Assembly: GCA_009760855.2 (NCBI GenBank)
Contig: WPIO01000022.1
Location: 2,235,001 to 2,299,000, forward strand
Direction of reading: 5' to 3'
From: Cristatella mucedo
Taxonomy: Eukaryota > Bryozoa > Phylactolaemata > Cristatellidae
DNA: 64,000 nt
The translations under genes and the position numbers were made by a program. This document shows, piece after piece, positions 37,305-51,251 of the stretch. Below the pieces are notes generated by a model. It made no database searches and was not told where the DNA came from. It was given only the letters and a program-made list of their open reading frames with translations. Position 1 is the first letter of the stretch; the number at the start of each line of letters is the position of its first letter.

Positions 37305-38514
37305 GCTCCAAGTGGGCAGCATGCACTGCCACTGCCGCCGCAGTCACGCGGCGCTGTCAGCCCGACGAGCGCTACAGCCGAAGGACGCCAAAGACTCGCG
37401 TGATGCCAAAGAGTGCAACCTGTGCGCGCTGGTGGCAAGCTAGATACAGCGAGTTGGAGGTCATGCCTCAGTGCTTCCTACCGCCAAGCAAGAGGACATT
37501 CGTGGACACATTTGCACTCGAACTGCAGCTAAGCGTCCTGCTCCGGCGGCCTGTTCAGTAAAGCTCGCTTCACCGAGAGCAGCACGGCATAAATTGCGGG
37601 ACGAGAAAGCCATTTGCAATGGTGCGTTCACTTAACGGTCTGCGAGAACTAAATCACTTTCTTCACACTTCGCGTGCGTGGGTTGCAAGGAAGGGCATAT
37701 CATATCCACTGACCAGTGATAGCGGCGTGTACAATTGCTGCACACCTGAGAACAGCAATTCAGATTCGCATGAACAATGCTTGTGAGAGAAGTGTGGGCG
37801 TTTTGTAGATTTGGTTTAAGTGTAGTCATAAAGCGAAGATGTGGTGATGTCATTAGGTGCTATAGCATATAGCGCAATGAGGTGCCACACAGCAGTCAGG
37901 CTGACCTGCTGTCAGTCTCATCCCCCCCCCACTAGAGTCAGCCACGGTTTTCAATCGGCTTGGCGACCGCAGATGCCAAACGAGCAGCAGCAGCACGGAG
38001 GAGTAGGCTGAGGGAGGGAATGCAAGCTGCCTCACACTCACTCAATCGTCTGCTCGATGATCCGTCGAGTTGCACCAGGGGTGTGGCACCAGATTTCGGA
38101 GGGGGGAGCCACCCCTTCGGATTACCGGGTTGTGGTTGCACTTTCGATGTTGGATATGTCAGCGCTTGTCCACATCCTGCCCAGAAAACTCACGGGCAGG
38201 TAGCAGCACCAGGCGAAGAAAGAGGAGGCAGCAGAGGTGTGCTCGGGTGAAAAAAGCCAGACCGGAAAATCCGAGCAATTGTCTCCAATGCCACACCTGA
38301 TTAATTCGAGTTCCTGCTGGAAAGAGCAGGACTTTGCTCTGACCCATTTCCTGCAGACCTTGAGTAAACTTGCCGTCTATGCTGACATTGCACTTTCAAG
38401 GTGGGCAAAGGAGCCAGGTGGGGCCCTTTGGGCAATCCGAGAGGCCAAGCTGACAGAGACAAAAAGCAATCAACACCGAGGTGGAACAGGGGGGGCAGGA
38501 GACAGAGACGAGAC

Positions 38515-38515
<1 letters not shown>

Positions 38516-38560
<45 letters not shown>

Positions 38561-38569
38561 AGAGAGAGA

Positions 38570-38666
<97 letters not shown>

Positions 38667-38669
38667 AGA
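38516..38669. repeat. (GA)n array, about 150 bp
   Basis: AG run with AAG and GGAG slips. Confidence 0.95.
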
Positions 38670-40443
38670 CTCCAAACGCACCACTATGCAAAACAAAATC
38701 TTTACCAGTACAGTGCACGGCTTATTTTTAGCGCCGTAAGTGGATTGCAGTGGCGGATCGAAGTTTTGTTCAGAGACATTCGTCGCCAGGCCAAAGCACC
38801 AAAATTCAGGATGCCAGAAAAACTCCCGGTTTCTGCCGGGAGTGGCCAACCAGTCGCCAAGCACTGTGCCAATCTTAAAGGGCCCAAGTCTGAAGGGTCA
38901 ACCAGTCGGAAACCATAGGAATATTCCTGTCAGAAATGATCTGCACAACTGGTGGCTGCTGCTGGTTAGTGTGGCACTGCCATACGTGGCCAGCACTTTT
39001 AGTATATTTCAGGTATGCGATACTGTGACTCTCCCTCAGGAAGAGAGAAATTAGCGACGACGAGCGTGTCGAACCTTTATCAGCCGTAGTGAACCTTGCG
39101 GGTCATTCCGAAGTCACCGGGGAAGACCCGTTTCCAGCAGTGCCTGCGCTTAAACATATTTATGTTTCCTGCAAAATTACTCGAAGCTGCTCAAAATCTT
39201 GTCTCGAAGTTTGTCGGAGAAGGAGCGGGGAAAAAAACAATTCTTTCACCGCGTACGTTGTTAAGGCACTCTTACGGCTGCCGGGGTGGGGCGCTGGCCA
39301 AGCTATTTTAAGGGCTAGAGTTTGGCCGTGAGAGCTTGTCAAATTTTCCAACTTTTTCGAAAATAAGGCGAGTTTGTCCTGATCGAGCTAACAGCGCTCA
39401 AGTGGTCAGTGACAGTCAACTGCAGAAGAGCTATTACAGGCTGCCATCGCCTGTTGCTAGGCGTTGGCAAGGATTAAGTTCTTCATGCACAGTCGGATTG
39501 TCTGCTTGTCAATTAAGATGCGCAGCAAATCGCACGTCACAACAGCAAATTAGACTGCCACGGCAACATCCACTTTCGGCTGACTACCTAGGCTTTCAAA
39601 GGTTGCTCTGAGAATGAGGGGGTCGATGCGGGCTTTAAGTCAGAGCAGCTATTGTCAGGCTTAACAGGATTTCACGACTGTGGGAAATTTGGTTGCTGCC
39701 AGCGCAGCAGGCTGTCCGTTTGTGACTCCGGAGACTCCTCGAGATTCGTCTGTCCCGGGAGGAGAAAAAAACCAGCAGATCGGCGTAGGATCAGCCGCTT
39801 GGAGATCAGCCGCAAATACAGAAGCTGCAGACGGCACTCCGCCGGAGGACTTGCACTCACACCCTCAACGGGTCTTAGCTCGGGGGGGGGGGGCTGAGAC
39901 TGCTAGCATTTCTACTGTTCAGACTTCACTAGCCGGAAATCGCTGTTCGAGTGCTGCAGAGGGCAGTTCCGCATTGCCCATTGTTGCAAGATGAAAGAAG
40001 CAGAAGGCTGCTGAGGCTCTGTTTCTGTTTCATAAATCATGCGGTCGAATCGGCCGCCGAGCGTTTAGTTTGCATTTCCTTTTTTTAGTCTGCTCACCGC
40101 GAGAGCTTCTGCTGCCGCTCTAGCCGAACTAGCTACCTGGAATCCTTTGCAAAGATCAAAGCCGGCTATAAGCTGGCGGGCGGGGTACAGCCCACTACCC
40201 ACGAGGGGGAGGAAGAGGAGGGGCCACTACCAGCTAGTGAATATGGTTGGTTCATTTGCTGCACTGGGGTTAGTAAATGCAAATGCACCGCACAGCACAC
40301 CAGCTGCACCGGCAGCTACTTATCGAAAAAACACTGCCAGATAGCGAGAGATCAATTCTGCTAGCTAGCTAGAATGCCTCCACTCAGACTCTGCCCAAAG
40401 AACTTGACTAGAGCAGTGTGTTATCAACCACCATAGCCTGAAA

Positions 40444-41215
40444 ATGTAATTTATGTATCTCCCGTCTGTAACCACACAAAGCCACAAAGATCAAGTGGGT
40501 GTTTGGCTGGAGAGTTTTCTACAGCACACTCAAAGCCTAAGTGCTTTTCGGGAAGCATTCGGTAGCTAGCAGACTTCATCTCACACAACATAAAGAAAGT
40601 GAGAAACATAGCTGAGTCAGGAGCGCAGTTGGAGTAGTGAGTAGCATGGAAGTAACAGCTCAGGAGTGCTGGAAAGGATGTGCCACAGTCGGCAGCAAGA
40701 GAGTAGATGGCATTGCATAAGAATTGTGGAAGTGAGTTCCATAGTCTAGGACCTGTGGTGCAAAAGCTTCTGTCGCCGACGATCTTTAAGCAGAGCAATG
40801 GAACAGCTAAATGTATTGTCTGTAGAGGACCTGAGGGTACGTGGAGGCTGAAACTGGTGCAGCATTTCAACTAGGTACAAAGGATCCAAGCCTAGGCGGG
40901 CCGGTGGCTCAGCACAAGAACTTCATTCTGTATCTTTTGATCAGCCGAGAACCATCGAAGCTCCTTCAGCAAGGAAGACACATGGTCAAACCTCTAAAAT
41001 TGTTTAGCTGGCCTTGCAGCCATATTCATCACCTACTGCAGTGGTCTAGTTGCAGTTTCTGTAGCCCAGCCAAAATGGAATAATCTAGCCGAGCCAGAAT
41101 CAGGGAGCTAATTACATTTTTCAAGTGGCAGCAGCACACAGTACCTAATCCTACATAGGGATCGGACGAGATGGCTAGCTGTGGAGGAAGTCTTTTTAAT
41201 GAAACTTTCAAAATG
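40444..41215 (-). mobile_element. LINE B, longest copy
   Basis: The minus strand reads HLKNVISSLILARLDYSILA, then CTSFSLHVPSGPLQTIHLA, VPLLCLKIVGDRSFCTTGPR and LWNSLPQFLCN, and then the 3' UTR shared with four other copies. This is the C-terminal third of a CR1/L2-like reverse transcriptase ORF, with stops and small indels. Confidence 0.8.
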
Positions 41216-42289
41216 TAGTCAGCTGTGAAAAGCAGTGGCCTATGGCTCAGAGGTTGGACACTGCAAGTTGATGCTCAAAATTCTGCATGAAAAATCTTAA
41301 CCGTTCGAGGCAGTGACAGCAGCAGCCACGGCCAGCAAGACAGGCCTCAAAAAATCCGGGAAGAGGGCACAGGGGGCGGGGAGCAATAATAGTCCAGTAC
41401 GGCAACCCTGCTTGTAGCTGCAGTCTGCCACTGCTGCCTGCCACTGCTGCCTGCTGTCAACCAAAGCTCCATGCAGCAAAGAGGAGAGAGCATGCACAAC
41501 CACACCGGTATGAATCCAACGGCGCCATGCGAAAAATGCACCTCTTACTGCTTACTCGGGGTAGCTCCATAGAGCAGCACATGAAAGAGACACACCGCAG
41601 GCACGACAGACAAGACATTGATTTCGGAGCCTGCTGCTACACGTGCCGCCGTATCAGCCGCTGATGGAAGAGAAGGAGGAGATAGTTTCTGGGAGGGAAG
41701 GAGCCGCTAGTGATCGCACATTGTTAGAAGCATCGCTCGCATTGCCCAAGTGCAAGTTTATTGCTGGCAAGTATATCTGCGATATGGGAGACAGTTCAAG
41801 TAAACACTACAGGCAGCAGCAGTTAGTTAGATGCTGAGACCCATGGTCACCTCGGGGGACAGTGGAGCATTTCCAGTTTGATGAAAGGCGTAAGTCAATC
41901 GCCAGCCTAGTGCAGCCAGCCAGCCACGTGGCAGCAGACACTGGAGGCAGTACTTGCAGCTACTCTGCTGTACTGCATGGTGGCCAGTAACAACTAGCCT
42001 GCTTACATGCCTAATGCAAAAGGGCACTGCCATCGAACTCAGCTCCTGACAGATGCATTCACTGATAGGTGCTGCCTGCGTCAGGGCACGGTGAGCCTAC
42101 CTAAGTGTGTGTGCGTGCACGTGCCTGTGTGTCTGCTTCATTGAGCGGGTGCATGCAGCACGCCCAAGCGTACTGCATGCACACGAACGCTAATCGCAAT
42201 GTGGTGTATTCGGAACGTGGCTGCTGAACTCTAAAAACTGCTGAAAAACTGCTGGGACACTTGGATCTAGCACTCTAACCACGGTATGG

Positions 42290-42350
42290 CCCCTGCATAA
42301 CGCGATCGCTAACCACATACACACGCTGCATAACGCGATCGCACCACCGT
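42290..42350. repeat. short direct repeat
   Basis: ctgcataacgcgatcgc appears twice, 32 bases apart, within an intron. Confidence 0.7.
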
Positions 42351-43368
42351 CATCGTTGCGTCGTGCTCTTGTGCAGCTCCTCTTCTCACGGTGGATTCCA
42401 AGAAGCAATTGCTATTCGTGGCACCTGGGCAGAAAGGTGGCACCGGGGGATATCAGTTGTAGTGGCTGTTCGCCAATCGGTGAGTCATAACGCTCAGTCT
42501 GGTGCCGCCAGAGGCTTGTGAAATATCTGACTGAGTAGCCTTAAATGGTAAAACAGCTGTAATATCTAGGCAAAACTGTGTACATTCGCTAGAAAGATTG
42601 ATGCCCTTTTCAGTGTTTGTTATGGCTATTTGCGAAGAGCCACTAAAAGTAAGTCTTGATACAGGTGTCAGATGAGTATGCATTGTAAGTGATGTGCCTG
42701 CTAAGTATACAAGTGAGGATGTGAGTGTGTGCGTGTGTGGGTGTGCGCGCGTGTGGGTTTGTGTGTTCGTGTGAGTCAGTAAGCACCAACCAGAAGAATG
42801 TCACCGACTAGCCTACATGAGGCCACCTCTCTCCTTGTCTGGAATGAGACTGCCTAATCTGCTGCATGCCTCGTCATTGGTAGAACTTGGACGATCGCAT
42901 AAAAGGGGTCTTGTTACTCTAAACTGGCTCTCGGATCACATTTGAAGCATAAAAGCAACAAAGTAGCTCCCCTCGGGTGGCAATACGTCAACGGACCCAT
43001 CTTTGTGGCCCTGACCATCATGTAGTACATTTTCCTTCCAAACTTAAACGCCTCTGACAACATACGATCTCCATTTTAAGCTAAAACCCAGTAATCCTAG
43101 TAAGCTTCCAGCAACATATGCAAGCTGTGCTACGTCTAATGGTAGCTTGGGCCCAACTGAGGTCCATAGAACAATTCAGTGCAGCCATAAAAACTCACCA
43201 CATAGAAGCTAATTCAAAACGTTTACATTTAGTGCCTCCCACGTCAGAGCCTGACTAAAATAGTGAGTGAGGCCAGGCCAAGGCATCGTGCCATATGCAC
43301 AGCATCAAAAAACGAGGATGCCAGCCATGCTGCTGCATCACATATAACCAAATGTTTCCATTGCTTAC

Positions 43369-43489
43369 CATCTTTCAAGGGTAGGATCGTTACAGCAGTA
43401 CTTAAGCGCCCTCCACCGAAGCTCACGAGATGTGGCCAGTCTGCGCATACCTTCACACCATTTTTGAGATCAGTCACGAGTACCTTCTC
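43369..43489 (-). CDS. PHLDB1: PHLDB1-like exon 1 of those recognised: start of FHA domain
   Basis: A 121-bp exon preceded by a good acceptor (ggtgtttcag) and followed by donor G|gtaagc. Frame 0 reads EKVLVTDLKNGVKV, then WPHLVSFGGGRLSTAV and TILPLKDG. This closely matches the conserved lead-in of the PHLDB1 FHA domain (PHLVSLGSGRLSTAITLLPL in human, from memory). It ends in phase 1, which the next exon at 36.28 kb completes. It starts in phase 0, so at least one upstream exon must supply the start codon. An acceptor 24 bases further upstream (ctgaag) would also keep the frame. Confidence 0.85.
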
Positions 43490-43815
43490 CTGAAACACCG
43501 TAAGCGAAAACTTCAGTGGAGTCTTCGCACACGTGCGGGCATGTTTGGTCACACATATATCATTCATCAATGAACACAGCGTGCCCTCTCAGCATCGTGC
43601 CGGCAGCACAAGCATGCCACTACCGGCTACATTTCCAGATGTCCTCCTTAATTGAGCCAGCAGCAGCAGCAACTAATTGAAGCGTAAACACGGGCTAAGT
43701 GCTCTTCCTCAATCAATCAGATAGGAGGATTGCACTTACCAATACTGATCACCGTGCCTCAGCTATCCTGCACTGCTCATTTGGTAAGGTTAGTGCTTGC
43801 TTGGCACAAAGGTGG

Positions 43816-43820
43816 ACAGA

Positions 43821-43895
<75 letters not shown>
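43816..43895. repeat. (GA)n microsatellite, about 80 bp
   Basis: AG run 330 bp upstream of the first recognised exon. Confidence 0.95.
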
Positions 43896-43896
<1 letters not shown>

Positions 43897-46338
43897 CCGA
43901 GAGGGGCTATGCATTTGTGCCCTGTACCTTCTTAGCAGTCCCTGAGAAGCACATGCTCTTGCACTTGCTATTGCATGATTACTTGTGCCTCTCTCGTGTC
44001 GAGGGGGGGAGTTGGTCCCAACCGACCGGCCACCGATGCCATGAAGCAGCATCAACCACCGAACTGATGGCCTCCTGGCACAATCATTGATTTGAAACCA
44101 TACTATCCCAGGGATCCCACTGAATGAAAGCATGCTGGTGCTTCAGTGTCTATCATGCCATTTTTCGGTGAATGGTAATTAGCCATGAGCTTCAAGCCCT
44201 TGGCAGAGGCCCGGCACCCAGCAGTCCAGCAGGCAGCTTCCCTTCAGCCACTCTGGCACTCATGTATTTGCTTGACTTCCACCTTGGCCTACATATGGCA
44301 CTGCCAAATAATCAGCAAAAACTCCACATCACGGCATCCTGGGGTAAGATCGCTAGCGTGGACAGCAACGAATAGTTAATGCAAAAGACTCGCGAAAACA
44401 CCTTCCTGCATACGGCCAGCTTAGATCCATTGAGATGAGCTGCTTGTCAGCAAAGATTCACTAACCATAAAAACCATCTATGATGATTTTTCGCTAACTT
44501 GGCACTCCAGCTGCTATCCACTAAATGTACTAGCATATGCATGAACTCGTTGAGGGGGAAATACCTACTAAGGGGAAGACCTAACCTTGGCCTTGCCAGA
44601 ACAAGCCTATCACAGCTATGGGGCATGCCCATTGTGTTACTTGATACCAGGGCTTAAAAGAGGTTGCAGCTAGCTAGCCTTCTTGGTACATCCTAGACTA
44701 CACACCTAGCAACAACATTCTTATTCTTACATTAGTCTCTTTGATGAGATACTCATCGATCCTAATCAAACAAGATCAAACAGTCTTTGAAAGTCAGTGT
44801 TGACGTTGACGTTGACAGTGTTGATGTGTTGACGTCACTTACAGGACATGCCCATTACCTCTCTTTGGGCTGCCATTACATATAAAGTGGCCATTCTAGA
44901 ACGATTTGGTAAAAGATTTATTGGGGAATGTGAAACATACTATAAACGAGTTTGAAATCATGCCTAACTAATTATGGTACATCAAAGGCTTCGATGATGA
45001 CTTGCTAATCAGCCAATCACATATGGCCACACAACGTTGGCTGAAAAGAGCTGCTGTAGCGTCGACTAGTGAAAACTGACAAGCGAGAAGACAAGAAACC
45101 TGTCAATGCACTCCTGAACAGCTGTGTAGCATGTTGCCTGTAAGTTGTCCCATCACCCCAGTTCTCCTCTGACTTATTGTAGCAGCTGCTTCGTACCTGC
45201 TTTGCAATGGATACGAGCAAGCACAGGCCAGGCAACAACTTGTTCTGAGCTACTCGCTAATACACAGAATACACACATGCCTGTCAAGAGACCACTACCC
45301 AAATCTTCTATCCACAGCACGCCAGCAGTCAAGCCGGTGCAGAGAGCCCCTGCTAAAGATGACTCTTATTATCACCTGAGCCCGTATTAACTCTTTTCAA
45401 CTATTGCCCATTAATTAACTATTAACGGTTATTAGCTATCTACTGCCTGCTCGTGAGCTTAGGTGGCAGGCTGTAGACAGTACTGACTGCCACCGGAGGC
45501 TGGTCATCGGTTGCTATTGAGCACAGTGGTCGCCAGCCAATAAGCATGCACCTGGGAATGCCGAGTGGTCCGGCTTACAGCTTCGCGAATAGCGAAGTAG
45601 ATTTCGTGCAGTGCGATCCAGAGTCATCCTGAACATTTCTGGTATTGGCAGAATACCCAGCTTGCCACACACTATAAAACTGCTGCACCAGATCAGCAGC
45701 TTGTTAAGCTGCTGATGCACAAATTGCATGGATTTCATGGAGCCCAGAAAGTCGACGAAAGCATTTAAGAAGAAAAAAAAAGTGGCTTTTACCTTGTGTA
45801 TTTTTTCTTATTGCCTCAGCAAGGAAGCACGCAACCTTGTGGCTGGATGGCAACAGGCGCCGGCACTCACCACGAGCTTAATTATATCCCCCAGCTCACT
45901 TGTATAAGAGCTGCTACATACCCTCTAGCTTACCATCTTTCATAGGCTGCTCAGCACACTGAGACAGGCTCACAGTGTGAGGGCCACGCTTATCTGGCCC
46001 GTGGCACATACATTCTGTCGCCCCTGGGGCAGTAAGTGCAGCAAGCAGCAAGTGAGTGCTGAGGAAATTCTGTGCGCTGCTAATTCGTCAAGGTGATCGG
46101 CACACAGAAAACTCTGTGCACTGCTGAAAATTCCGCGAAGCACTGCAGCACGAAGCTCTGCAGCGTGCGAGCGAGAGGCACATAATTCGCGTGTACATTT
46201 GAGAGAGCGGCAGAACTGGCCGTCTAACTCTTGCTTGGATTTGCTACATTTGTTTAGGGCTGAACTTTGCATATGTGACTTCTACTAATAATGTGGCAGG
46301 CAGCCAGCGCACTAGCGATCTCGACGATTGCTTATTCG

Positions 46339-46487
46339 GTATTATTATTATTATTATTATTATATCATTCTGCTTATTCGGTATTATTATTACTACATCA
46401 TTCTGCTTATTCGGTATTATTATTATTATATCATTCTGCTTATTCGGTATTACTATTATATCATTCTGCTTATTCGGTATAATTATT
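46339..46487. repeat. minisatellite with nested ATT microsatellite
   Basis: Five units of tcattctgcttattcggt joined by ATT/ACT runs of varying length. Confidence 0.9.
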
Positions 46488-47334
46488 GCAGGTGCGCTGC
46501 AAGCACATCCCTCCCGTCCCCTCGGGCACGTGATTGCATGCATCCTCGGCTTGATTGGATGGATCGGGTGACAGTGCTGCCCGAACAGCTCCGCAACACT
46601 TGCACATACCGGCATGACAGCTGACATTGTCGTGTTCTGCCACAGAGCCAGGGTTAGTTTCACCCATCAGCATGCAAAACACATGGCGGCCTCGTACCCA
46701 GCATGTCCGTTGATGGAGCTGAAAAGAACAGGAGAATGCTTGGAAGCCCTGCGTAAAAAAACAACTCCCCCTTCCGTTCCTTTCTTTCCGTTTCCTGTTC
46801 CTTTCTCTTATGGGTATCGCGAATTAGAAGGCAATGCAAGCAGACGTGCACAAGTCACTCGTCGCACGTCAGCGAAGCGCAGCCACAGACGAACGAAGGA
46901 CGTTGGTGTGAGGTGCTGCTGCTGTATGCAAAAAAAGCTCTGAGGAGCGAAATCCGCCTCTGAGCTGCACGCAAGCCCTCCCCTGCCCCATCATCATGAA
47001 CGGCAGAGTCGAGGTCCGGTCTGTGCACGGCACGGTAGGAGGCAAACAGCCAAACGAAAAGAGCCGAAAAGGCGGAGCAGAACGCCAGCAGCGTTTGCTT
47101 GAATGAGGGGAAAGTGTGTGGGGAAATCATCCAGGCCCAATACTGCAGCGTTATACAAGCATTATCAAGCAGAGAGGCATGCCAAGATGCAGCCAATTGC
47201 TCACAATCGCTCTCTGGGCCGACACCAATGAAAAGCTGCTCCTTTGGTACATTCGTTAAGCCCCTTCGCTGCCATCGACCGTCGCTGTGTGCGGCAGAAG
47301 GGGCATATTCTGAGAGGCGAGAGCCTGTCCTTAC

Positions 47335-47464
47335 CTGCCCGAGATCTAGTTCCGGCGTAGCTCGGCTGCTCTGCACTACGAAGCTCGCCCGCTGCCAAGA
47401 GCTCCAGTTTTGACGGTGCACTGGCGGCAGCCTGCTGCTGCAGCATTGGTAAGTCCCCCACACC
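47335..47464 (-). CDS. candidate 5' exon of the PHLDB1-like gene
   Basis: A 130-bp segment lies between a good acceptor (caggcttttcag) and a strong donor (CGGGCAG|gtaagg) on the gene's strand, 3.8 kb upstream of the first sure exon. One frame ends ATPELDLGQ in phase 0, which would join directly to EKVLVTD. Another frame begins at an ATG at about 47491 (MSSWHQAF), just outside the exon, and ends in phase 1, which would need a further exon. Neither peptide is recognisable. It could equally be a 5' UTR exon or chance. Confidence 0.25.
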
Positions 47465-48012
47465 CTGAAAAGCCTGGTGCCACGAACTCATAGCAAATAT
47501 TTACAGACTCTTAAGACCTCACCTGTTTAGGTAATCCTTCGACATTTACATTCCCGGCGGCAGCCAACAAGTGGCTGTGATTGCTCGGCGGCCTGCTCCC
47601 AAGGCTCCGTGGGTTGCCCAAGGCTGCTGCTGCTCCTTATTCTAAGGCAGCAGCAGCAGCAGCCGCATGAGCTGAGGCTGCTGTTCGCACTAAACCCTAA
47701 ACCTAGCACAGCGAGCTCGGGCCATGGTGAGCCGACTTGTGAACGAGTCCTGCTGCTGCTGTTGTTAGTGCTGCTGCTTATGCTGCTGCTTATGCTGCTG
47801 CCTGCCTGCTCTTGCTACAGCTGCATGTGGCTACAGCTGAGATGAACTCAGAGCGATCAGGTGATCAGCCAAGATCAACCCTGGCTACTCGATCCAGCTG
47901 CCATTCGGTCCATCGGCCCATCCAACCCATCTAGCAGCTGTGTAAACTTCCTCCCGAATGAATAGCTCTTATTCGGGCCAATATAATCAGTGTTCGTTCT
48001 TTCCCCAAGCTG

Positions 48013-48342
<330 letters not shown>

Positions 48343-50258
48343 CTTTCTCCCCCTCCTTGCATGCCAAAGTTCTTCTGCTGCCACCAACAACAACAGCTGC
48401 TGCTGCTGCCACCAATAGATTGGCTTCTTTGAATGCATCGTTTCCTGCTTCACATCCTCGGCTTCTTGTGGCACGGTTGCACGGCTCGACCTGCCGCGCC
48501 TCCTGGTGGGAGCGGGGCACTTTGCAGCCGTCCGACAGGCAGTCACTGCGGAGTTAGCACTCGGGTGTGGGCCCACCACTGCTGCTAACTCGGGCCACTG
48601 TTGGCAAGGCTCCGTGGTCTATCTTCGGCCTGCTGCCTATTTATGACCTGAGTACACTGGTCGATTTGCTGCATGCTATCTGGCAGGCAGCACGTGGCTA
48701 CCAAAGCAAAGCAGAGCAGGCACTGAAGCCGCCAGTCTCTTGACAGCTGACATGTTTGCTCTGCGTGCGTGGAGCGCTGCGGTTGTAAAGCGTCGGTGCG
48801 CCTAGCGTCTGGCTCATGCCAACTGCAGGAAGCACGGTGAGGCTCTTGTCACTTCCCCCGCAAGCCCTGGCACTACCTGCACGCCGCCACGGTCCCTATT
48901 TTTGGCGACAGGTCGTTGCAGCCCAGCTATGCGAAAGTCGCCACAGAAGAACTGAGAGCATGTACTTTCGGCAGAGGAAAACGTCTGCAGCAACTACCGT
49001 ACGAGCCCCGGCCGGTAATGCCTCGTTGCTGGCAGGCTACACAGGGGTGCATCCAGCTCTGGGCAAGCGAGTCCGTCTCTGACTGACCAGCACCAGCGCC
49101 TCGCAAGGTGCACGGCTACGATTGGCCGGACTGCTGCCCTACATCAGCCCTCGAAGCAGCCAGAGGCCGAACCAAAGACTAAGCCAGAGGTGCGTTCCCG
49201 ATAAAAGCAGAAAAGCTGCCAAGAAAAGCTGCCAGTAGCACTGAGCGATTACAGCGATTCACAGAATGCACAGCCAACAATTCGTCAGCCGGGGGGGGGG
49301 ACGCTTTGTTTGTGACCGAGCTCAGGCGCCGACGCCTACAGTGCCACTGAATCAAGGTGGCCGGATGGTGACGCCAGCCACCAGGGCTTCCACCTGTTGC
49401 CCAAGCCGTGAGCAGCTTACGGCATGAGCCAGCGTGTCTAGCACGACACGGCAGCGTTCGCTTGTCATTCGCGACTGCTTAGGGCACACAGTGCAGCCTG
49501 CCTCGCAAGCAGCCGAACCGAGGCATCCGGTGCACCTGCCGAGGATACGAACAAATGCCGCCCCTATGTCTGTAGCAGACGATTGCGCGTTCGCCAAAGT
49601 AGCACCAGTGTGCTGTCCCATTCACAAACAGCCTGCGGTCGCCTGACTGGAGCACCAGCGATTGCGTGCTGGCACTGATAACTATTGTTGTTGCCGCACT
49701 CGGTTCGTTATTGTGCAGTTTACCGGTTAAGTTGCGTACGAATTCACCCGAAAATCTTTAGTGCTCCCGGTTTCTGAGGACAAAGAATCTGTTGCAGTCG
49801 GCTGTAGCAAAGCTGCGTTTTCACTTGGTCAGATGCAGAACCTGAGGCTTTCATGCGTCGTGACTGCCTGCGGATGGCAGCCGATGTCGTGACAACCCAA
49901 CTCAATGCAACCGCATCCCACCCCCATGCCTGGGACCAGTCGGCAGCCTGATCTGTGCAGACCCCGACCACGCCTCCTTTTCCCAGCCGCCCCCCTTCCT
50001 CCTCCCCATCGAGGCAACTGGAAGCTGCAGCAGAGAAGGCGGGACTGCTGGGGCAATGAATCCCAGGTGCTGCATTGGCTAACTCGGTGCTAAATTGGCT
50101 CCAGGAACTAACGACTTCCATCTGCTCCAAGAGCCAATGATGGCCGGTGCCTATCACTGAGCGAAGCTTTGAAGCACACTAGTGACACAGCCACCACCCA
50201 GTTCCCTGTGTAATGATGGCCAATCAAGATGGTACCAATTGCAAATGTCCCGGACTCC

Positions 50259-50287
50259 ATGGACAGCAGCAGCAGCAGCAGCAGCAG
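50259..50287. repeat. (CAG)n repeat
   Basis: About nine CAG triplets; not in a recognised exon. Confidence 0.9.
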
Positions 50288-50571
50288 TCACACAATACTA
50301 GGCTATGATCGACGTATGCCTGGCCTGGCAAATGAGAAACAGGTTCCAGTCATCTAATAATGGCTCCCCTATTTGCACGATCTAGATTTATATCGCCCGG
50401 CTGAGTCAGCTTGTGGCTGATAAGGCAATCGCCTCGATGCCGCAATGTACCAGTGTTAGCTCTCCAAATGGAGTTTTGTCAACTTCGATAGCCACCGGTG
50501 AGATTCTTGTCGGGAATTGGTACCTGACGATGACTCACTGACTAGCCCTCTCATCCCATTGTGCACCACCA

Positions 50572-50588
50572 CCCCCCCCCCCCCCCCC
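50572..50588. repeat. homopolymer C tract, 17 bp
   Basis: Longest of many G/C homopolymers in the window. Confidence 0.9.
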
Positions 50589-51037
50589 GTACGTGTGTAC
50601 TACACATTCCAGCAGCCGATGGGGCAGAGATCTCGATTCGTTCACTTAAGCTAGCACGTGTATCTTGATGTGACCTGTCAACGGCTGGCCAAAAGTGCTC
50701 CAGCCCGAGAGGCTGTTTTAATTTGGCCAGCAAGAGACCGATCGGAAAATGCCAAGAGCAAGACAGAGCCGCAGGAGCGGCCTGCATCGTGATCACCTTT
50801 TCCCGTTTCTCATCTCTTCTTTCAATTGAGCATTGTGTCTGCATTCAAAACAGCAGGCCTGCTTCTCCTGCCAACCTGTGGTGTCTCTGCTCTTTTAGAC
50901 AATGGACATCTGACCACATATCGGCAACAATAGCAGTAAACACAAGCCTACGCCAGGCCCGAAATGCTCAAGAACGTCTCTAGGCTAAGAGAGTCGCTGG
51001 TAACATAAACAGCAGTGACTAGAAATCATACTGGAAA

Positions 51038-51068
51038 CTGATCGTCAGTCAGACTGACTGACGATCAG
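51038..51068. other. perfect 31-bp inverted repeat (hairpin)
   Basis: ctgatcgtcagtcag, one base, ctgactgacgatcag: 15-bp perfect arms with a 1-base spacer. Its function is unknown. It lies just upstream of a LINE B end. Confidence 0.85.
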
Positions 51069-51251
51069 AGGTGAACTGTTAGCGAGAAAAAACTGCAATA
51101 CAATAATTCAAGGTATACAAGCTACAGTAGCAGTAGGGTTTGGAGTTCAGGGTTTAAGATTCAGAGTTCTGTTTTTAGGGTGCCTATGCTTTTTGAGTTT
51201 AGGATTCGGTGATGAGGGTTTACATTTTACAGATGCTGGCTACAATATAGA

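Noticed and set aside
51130-51230. TTAGGG/GGGTTT-like motifs suggesting telomeric sequence
   Set aside because: Only a few degenerate, irregular units; no tandem telomere array.
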